Assembly (NCBI GenBank): GCA_020635235.1
Contig: JACKAF010000003.1
Location: 248,001 to 312,000, forward strand
Length of the DNA: 64,000 bases
DNA from: Pseudobdellovibrionaceae bacterium
GTDB lineage: Bacteria; Bdellovibrionota; FAC87; UBA2466; JACKAF01
Direction of reading: 5' to 3'
A program made the position numbers and the translations under genes. Below the pieces are notes generated by a model, which did no database searches, was not told the DNA's origin, and worked only from the letters and a program-made list of their open reading frames with translations. Shown piece after piece: positions 59,558 through 64,000 of the stretch. The first letter of the stretch is position 1, and each line of letters starts with the position of its first letter.

Positions 59558-60378
59558 TAGATCGTCCCCCAGAACTTCAGCAAGTAGCCGTAGAAAAATG
59601 GCGAGGCGAGCGCCAGGCCATCCACTCTATCCAAAAGCCCGCCGTGGCCAGGCAAAAAACTTCCGGAGTCTTTTATGGACTGGCTGCGCTTGAGGAGAGA
59701 TTCAAATAGGTCCCCCACTTGCGCCAACACGCTAATGGCCGGCGCGATCGCAAGTAGGTGCCAAGGGATGCCGCTCTCCGTACGGAAGTCGATCACCCAA
59801 TAGTACCAAGCGCACGGCAACAGGATTGAAGCGATGATGGCCGCAATACTCCCTTCCCAAGACTTTTTGGGACTGATGTTCGGGGCGAGGGGGTGTTTTC
59901 CGAAGCGCGATCCGACGAAATAGGCGGCGGTATCCCCACCAAAAACAATGAGCGCCAAAAGGAGAAGGAAGTACCGTCCATGCGGCAGGTCCACTATGGG
60001 CGTGAGAAACCCGCAAAGACCGACGACATAGGTGTAGCCGAGCCACTCCAGAGCGATCGCACGTACCGCGCTCTCTGTGTCCGATTGATCGCGCCAGTAA
60101 AGAATTTGGGCCACACAATAGAAGACAAAGCTGCCCCATAGAAAAATCCATCCCCAGACACCGCCTTGTCGGATGGCAAGAATGGAAAGCGCAATGAGTA
60201 AGGCCATTCGAAATCGACGACTGGCAGATTCAACGCGGAAAAAGAGCCTATCAAATTCCACGTAGGCCAGAGTGGCCAGAGAAATCACAACGGCCAGCAC
60301 GATCGAAGTAGAGCCCTTGAAAAGAAGAAGCAAAAAGAGCGCGAGCAAAACCAGGCCGGTTATGATTCGTTGTTTCAT
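59557..60378 (-). CDS. cdsA: Phosphatidate cytidylyltransferase
   Basis: 273 residues with about eight membrane helices. The CdsA signature is near the C-terminus (KDSGSFLPGHGGLLDRVDGL), and an earlier GGDTAAYFVGSRFGKHP. It makes CDP-diacylglycerol for phospholipid synthesis at the inner membrane. It overlaps uppS by four bases. Confidence 0.96.
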   Translation of the reverse strand: MKQRIITGLVLLALFLLLLFKGSTSIVLAVVISLATLAYVEFDRLFFRVESASRRFRMALLIALSILAIRQGGVWGWIFLWGSFVFYCVAQILYWRDQSDTESAVRAIALEWLGYTYVVGLCGFLTPIVDLPHGRYFLLLLALIVFGGDTAAYFVGSRFGKHPLAPNISPKKSWEGSIAAIIASILLPCAWYYWVIDFRTESGIPWHLLAIAPAISVLAQVGDLFESLLKRSQSIKDSGSFLPGHGGLLDRVDGLALASPFFYGYLLKFWGTI

Positions 60379-61169
60379 GACAGTCCCTGTTCCGGACGCG
60401 CGGGTGCCACCTGTTCCGAGGTTTTTCCAAAGCGCCGTTCCCTTTCGCCAAACTCAGTGATGGCTTCGTGAAGCGCTTTAGGCCCAAAGTCCGGCCATAG
60501 AGTTTCCGTAATATACAGTTCAGCGTACGCTGCCTGCCACAACAAAAAATTGCTGATGCGGAACTCGCCACCGGAGCGGATAAGCAGATCCGGATCCGGG
60601 ATTTGAGGCTGGTAGAGGGCTTTTCGGAACTCGTCCTCGGAAAGACCGTCCAGATTGATTTCACCTGCCAGTGCCCGGCGGGCGAGTGCTTTGGCACTAT
60701 CGAGGATCTCGGTGCGTCCCCCGTACGACAGGCTCAAATTGAGGACCATGCGCGGCTGAAATTCAGACGTCAGTCGCATCACATGGTAAAGGGATTTCTG
60801 CACCCGGTCTGGCAACCGATCCAGCGTTCCCTGTGCCGTGAGTGCCACGCGCTCATTAACCAGTTTTTTTTCCATGGCTTTTAGGTAGTGCACCAAAATG
60901 CGCATTAGCATGCTCACTTCGGATTCCGGGCGGTTCCAGTTCTCGGTAGAAAAGGCATAGAGGGTCAGGTATTCCACTCCGAGTCGAGCGCACTCCGTGG
61001 TGATTTCGTCAACGCGTCTCGCGCCCTCCCAGTGACCGCGGATGCGGTGGTAACCGCGCTGTTTCGCCCACCGGCCGTTTCCGTCCATTATGATGGCAAT
61101 ATGCCGCGGAAGGCGCGGGAAAAGCTTGCGATCGTGTGCCGGATCGACAATGGGAGGACGGAAAGTCAT
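60375..61169 (-). CDS. uppS: Undecaprenyl-diphosphate synthase (cis-prenyltransferase)
   Basis: 264 residues. Catalytic Asp29 in IIMDGNGRWAKQRG, then FSTENWNRP and RSGGEFRISNFLLWQ. It builds the C55 lipid carrier for peptidoglycan and surface glycans. One base after frr, four-base overlap with cdsA. Confidence 0.97.
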   Translation of the reverse strand: MTFRPPIVDPAHDRKLFPRLPRHIAIIMDGNGRWAKQRGYHRIRGHWEGARRVDEITTECARLGVEYLTLYAFSTENWNRPESEVSMLMRILVHYLKAMEKKLVNERVALTAQGTLDRLPDRVQKSLYHVMRLTSEFQPRMVLNLSLSYGGRTEILDSAKALARRALAGEINLDGLSEDEFRKALYQPQIPDPDLLIRSGGEFRISNFLLWQAAYAELYITETLWPDFGPKALHEAITEFGERERRFGKTSEQVAPARPEQGLS

Positions 61170-61170
61170 C

Positions 61171-61710
61171 TTACAAGGTCATCAATTCATCAGACTTGCT
61201 GCCGACCAGATCGTCTACTTGCTTGATGTACTTATCAGTCAGTTTTTGAATGTCGTCTTGCGATTTCTTTTTTTCGTCCTCAGTGAGTTCGTCATTCTTG
61301 AGGGCGTCTAGTATCTGGCGCCGGATGTTGCGAATCGCCACTTTGGATTCTTCACCTGAAGCTTTGATCTGTTTTACGAAATCTTTTCGACGATCTTCCG
61401 TAAGAGGCGGCAAGTTGATGCGGATAAGCTTACCGTCGTTCATCGGTGTAAGACCCAAATTGGCCGCCAGAATGGATTTCTCGATGCCGTTGATCAAGCT
61501 GATGTCCCAGGGCTGGATCGCGATGGTGCGGGAATCGGGCGTCGACAGCGCCGCCACTTCTTTGAGCGACATGCTGCTGCCATAGGCGTCCACTTTCACC
61601 GAATCAACCATCGAAGTCGCCGCCCTTCCTACGCGGAGCTTGGAAAACTCCTGCTTTAGGTGCTGCAGCGCTTTGTCCATGTGGCTTTGTCCGTCAGTAA
61701 GTGCGCTCAC
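61171..61710 (-). CDS. frr: Ribosome recycling factor
   Basis: 179 residues. LRVGRAATSMVDSVKVDAYG and AIRNIRRQILDAL match the RRF family; slightly shorter than usual (185). It splits post-termination ribosomes with EF-G. Overlaps pyrH by four bases. Confidence 0.97.
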   Translation of the reverse strand: MSALTDGQSHMDKALQHLKQEFSKLRVGRAATSMVDSVKVDAYGSSMSLKEVAALSTPDSRTIAIQPWDISLINGIEKSILAANLGLTPMNDGKLIRINLPPLTEDRRKDFVKQIKASGEESKVAIRNIRRQILDALKNDELTEDEKKKSQDDIQKLTDKYIKQVDDLVGSKSDELMTL

Positions 61711-62435
61711 TGTTTTCTCCTTACGATAGTGCCAATGTCGTCCCCAAGGATAACGCGTTTAAAGTTGCCCGGGGTGTTCAGATTGAAAACCAAGATAGGC
61801 AAGTCGTTGTCCATGCAGAGGGAAATCGCAGTCGAATCCATTACCTTTAGATTTTTTTGCAAAACGTCGAGGTAATCCAGTTCTTTGAAAAGCTTGGCGT
61901 TGCTATTGATCATCGGATCGTCGGTGTAGACGCCGTCGACCTTGGTCGCCTTGAGAATAACTTCGCAGCCGATTTCAGTCGCGCGAAGCCCGGCCGCCGT
62001 ATCGGTTGTAAAGTATGGGCTTCCGGTTCCGGCAGCAAAAATAATCACGCGCTGTTTTTCTAAATGCCGGATGGCACGGCGTCGAATGTACGGCTCACAG
62101 ACCTGGGGCATTTCAATCGCTGACATTACTCGCGTGTATACCCCAAGCTTCTCAAGGCAGTCTTGCAAGGCAAGGCTATTGATGACCGTGGCCAGCATCC
62201 CCATTTGGTCTGCGGCACTGCGCTCCATTTGCCTGCCCGTTTCGCCGAGTCCCCGGAAGATGTTGCCACCCCCGATGACGATAGCTACCTCGGAGCCTAG
62301 TTCGTGTACTTCTTTTATCTCGTTGGCGATGCGGTCGATGGTTGGGGCGTCGATCCCAAATTCCTTGCCGCCGGCCAGGGCCTCGCCGCTCAGTTTTAGC
62401 AGGATGCGTTTATAGCGAACTTCTCCGGCTCCCAT
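61707..62435 (-). CDS. pyrH: Uridylate kinase
   Basis: 242 residues. LKLSGEALAG, GGGNIFRG and AAGTGSPYFTTDTAA are the UMP kinase motifs. It phosphorylates UMP to UDP with ATP, as a hexamer. Between tsf and frr, the usual place. Confidence 0.97.
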   Translation of the reverse strand: MGAGEVRYKRILLKLSGEALAGGKEFGIDAPTIDRIANEIKEVHELGSEVAIVIGGGNIFRGLGETGRQMERSAADQMGMLATVINSLALQDCLEKLGVYTRVMSAIEMPQVCEPYIRRRAIRHLEKQRVIIFAAGTGSPYFTTDTAAGLRATEIGCEVILKATKVDGVYTDDPMINSNAKLFKELDYLDVLQKNLKVMDSTAISLCMDNDLPILVFNLNTPGNFKRVILGDDIGTIVRRKQ

Positions 62436-62474
62436 TCTTTCCTTCCTGCCATTCGGCGAGTTGCCCGGTAAGGC

Positions 62475-63083
62475 TCAGGCTTCTTGTCCAGGGAGTTTTT
62501 CACCGACTTGAAAGCGGGAAAAACGGCGGACAGTGATGTTTTCACCGAGCTTACCGATGTGTTCTTTGATCAAAGTCTCAATGTTCTTCTTGGGTTCTTT
62601 GACGTACGGCTGCTCCATCAGGCAAATGTCCTGGAAGAACTTCTTGATCTGTCCGTCTAGGATCTTGTCGATGACCTGTGCCGGTTTGCCTTCCTTAAGA
62701 GCCACTTCACGCAGAACGGATTTTTCCTTTTCCACCACATCCGCTGGAACAGCGTCGGCGTTTAGGAACTGCGGACTGGAAGCAGCAATTTGCAGCGAGA
62801 TCTCATGCGCCAACTTCTGGAAGTCATCCGTTTTGGCGACGAAGTCTGTTTCGCAGTTGAGCTCGAGAAGCACGCCAATTTTGCCGTTGCCGTGGATGTA
62901 CGACTGAATCAAACCTTCGGCGGCCGCGCGTCCAGAGCGCTTGGCAGCTTTGGCAATTCCCTGCTTGCGCAGGTATTCTGCCGCTTTCTCAACGTCATTG
63001 GAGCATTCAAGCAGCGCCTTTTTGCAATCCATCATGCCGGCGCCGGTTTTTTCTCGCAATTCCTTGATTAGGTCCATGCTCAC
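62475..63083 (-). CDS. tsf: Elongation factor Ts
   Basis: 202 residues from a GTG at about 63083, seven bases after AAGGAG. The Met two codons later (MDLIKELREKTG) is an alternative. A longer frame to 63242 lies inside rpsB and reads as a Lys/Arg-rich shadow. The signature LREKTGAGMMDCKKAL and ELNCETDFVAK are clear. About 80 residues shorter than E. coli EF-Ts, as in many bacteria with a reduced core. It reloads EF-Tu with GTP. Confidence 0.95.
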   Translation of the reverse strand: MSMDLIKELREKTGAGMMDCKKALLECSNDVEKAAEYLRKQGIAKAAKRSGRAAAEGLIQSYIHGNGKIGVLLELNCETDFVAKTDDFQKLAHEISLQIAASSPQFLNADAVPADVVEKEKSVLREVALKEGKPAQVIDKILDGQIKKFFQDICLMEQPYVKEPKKNIETLIKEHIGKLGENITVRRFSRFQVGEKLPGQEA

Positions 63084-63087
63084 GGGC

Positions 63088-64000
63088 TTACTCCTTATCC
63101 TTGGCTTTTTTCTTCTTTTTCGCGGGCTTTTTGTCTTCCGCTGCCTTGCCTTCTTCTCCAGCCTTGGCTTCAACGGCTTCTTCCGCTTCACCTTCTTCAG
63201 CAGGGGCCGCGGCAACTTCCTCTTCTTCGCCGGCGTCATCACGGTAGTCGATTTCCGTCGGGATCTTCAAGTTGCGGCGAACAACGCGCTCAACTACAGG
63301 GCCTGCGGGAGCCGCAGCTTCTGCCGCTTCTCCTTTTTCTTCTTCCTTGGCCGCTGGCGCCGCAGCAGGTGCGGGAGCGTGCTGGCGCATTCGCTGTTCG
63401 TAGGCGGCTCCACCTTCGGCACAAGCGTCGGCGATCAAATTTGCAAAAAGAGTGACCGACTTAATCGCGTCATCGTTACCGGGAATCACATAATCGATGG
63501 GATCCGGATCGCAATTCGTATCGACAAGCGCGACCACCGGGATGCCCAAACGGTTGGCTTCACGGACGGCATTCTTTTCGATCTGCGGATCAATCACAAA
63601 AAGTGCGGCAGGGTGCGCCTTCATGTCGCGAAGACCACCGAGGTTTAGTTCCAATTTCTTACGCTTACGCTCCAAACGTACCGTCTCCTTCTTCGGAAGC
63701 ATCTGGTACGTGCCGTCTTCCTTCATACGTTCGATGTTTTCGAGCCGTTCGATTCCGCTACGGATGGTCGTGAAGTTAGTGAGCGTTCCGCCCAGCCAAC
63801 GTTCCGAAACGTACGGCATACCGGCGCGGATAGCCGCTTCTTTCAAAACTGATTTCGCCTGCTTCTTTGTGGCAACGAAAAGCACTTTGCCGCCACCACT
63901 GACGACCTTCTTCAGGAAGTTGCACGCTTCACGCGCGTGGGTGACCGTCTTTTCCAAATCAATAATATAGATGCCGTTACGAGGGGCAAAAATGTAGCGG
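63088..64000 (-). CDS. rpsB: 30S ribosomal protein S2 (partial, 5' end outside window), with long charged C-terminal tail
   Basis: The start lies beyond the right edge; the visible part begins at RYIFAPRNGIYIIDL, near residue 25 of S2. The S2 core is complete through PVVALVDTNCDPDPIDYVIP and FANLIADA. After it come about 97 residues not found in the E. coli protein: an Ala/Pro start, an acidic Glu/Ala-rich region and a Lys-rich end (KKPAKKKKKAKDKE). It starts the rpsB-tsf-pyrH-frr series. Confidence 0.95.
   Translation of the reverse strand, partial: RYIFAPRNGIYIIDLEKTVTHAREACNFLKKVVSGGGKVLFVATKKQAKSVLKEAAIRAGMPYVSERWLGGTLTNFTTIRSGIERLENIERMKEDGTYQMLPKKETVRLERKRKKLELNLGGLRDMKAHPAALFVIDPQIEKNAVREANRLGIPVVALVDTNCDPDPIDYVIPGNDDAIKSVTLFANLIADACAEGGAAYEQRMRQHAPAPAAAPAAKEEEKGEAAEAAAPAGPVVERVVRRNLKIPTEIDYRDDAGEEEEVAAAPAEEGEAEEAVEAKAGEEGKAAEDKKPAKKKKKAKDKE

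Noticed and set aside
63083..63242. Lys/Arg-rich N-terminal extension of EF-Ts
   Set aside because: It is the out-of-frame reading of the rpsB tail; a good ribosome site supports the start at about 63083.
1..64000. tRNA or rRNA genes, insertion sequences, integrases, prophage genes
   Set aside because: No cloverleaf, ribosomal RNA motif, transposase or phage protein was seen in any gap or frame.

Overview
The window is about 64 kb of a gene-dense Gram-negative chromosome with no rRNA, tRNA, insertion sequence, prophage or CRISPR array that I could find. An outer membrane is implied by lipoprotein signal peptides, beta-barrel-like proteins, ADP-heptose-type sugar genes, a dTDP-sugar operon and RseP. 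A CarD/CdnL-type regulator, a PilZ protein, a DivIVA-domain protein, a PIN-PhoH ATPase and many unassigned lipoproteins suggest a deltaproteobacterial-type lineage, and my best guess is Bdellovibrionota. This is inferred from gene content, not from a phylogeny.

Region 1 (1-5.9 kb): an M16 peptidase pair (one catalytic, one degenerate subunit), an outer-membrane-like protein with a long hydrophilic tail, two lipoproteins, and an odd Tyr/Trp/Cys-rich lipoprotein. Region 2 (6.1-10.3 kb): a four-gene sugar operon with an HldE-like fusion in reversed domain order, a GmhA-like SIS protein and an E1 alpha/beta thiamine-diphosphate pair with no E2/E3 beside it. This is the best candidate here for an undescribed pathway. 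Region 3 (10.3-24.4 kb): two polytopic GT-C-like proteins, small beta-barrel-like proteins, a DegT aminotransferase and hexapeptide acetyltransferase, then on the minus strand rmlB-rmlA-rmlD, an LhgO-like FAD enzyme and an epimerase (rmlC is absent). A seven-copy 14-residue repeat protein, a short-chain epimerase and trxB follow.

Region 4 (24.4-37.5 kb): a lipoprotein-like M3 peptidase, an alpha/beta hydrolase that seems to lack a normal start codon, a DUF2090 aldolase, a GT4 glycosyltransferase, several unassigned envelope proteins, a thermolysin-like lipoprotein protease whose propeptide (FTP-PepSY) is a separate gene, and a protein with a Gln/Pro-rich tail behind a near-consensus promoter. 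Two possible tiny membrane proteins lie upstream of it. Region 5 (37.6-44.1 kb): hisS-aspS and a glpABC-like operon with a very short GlpC.

Region 6 (44.1-49.2 kb): a lipoprotein, a gene-free stretch with two DnaA-box-like sites, a PilZ protein, an HTH protein, a BatE-like protein, and maf-yggS-divIVA. Region 7 (49.2-64 kb): carD-ispD-ispF-cysS on the plus strand; then on the minus strand lepB behind lepA and a ribbon-helix-helix protein, rseP-phoH, and the conserved rpsB-tsf-pyrH-frr-uppS-cdsA-dxr series. Together these supply translation factors, isoprenoid precursors, undecaprenyl-diphosphate, phospholipid precursors and envelope proteolysis. Genes are tightly packed: most operons use 1-4 base overlaps, and three convergent pairs share overlapping stop codons.
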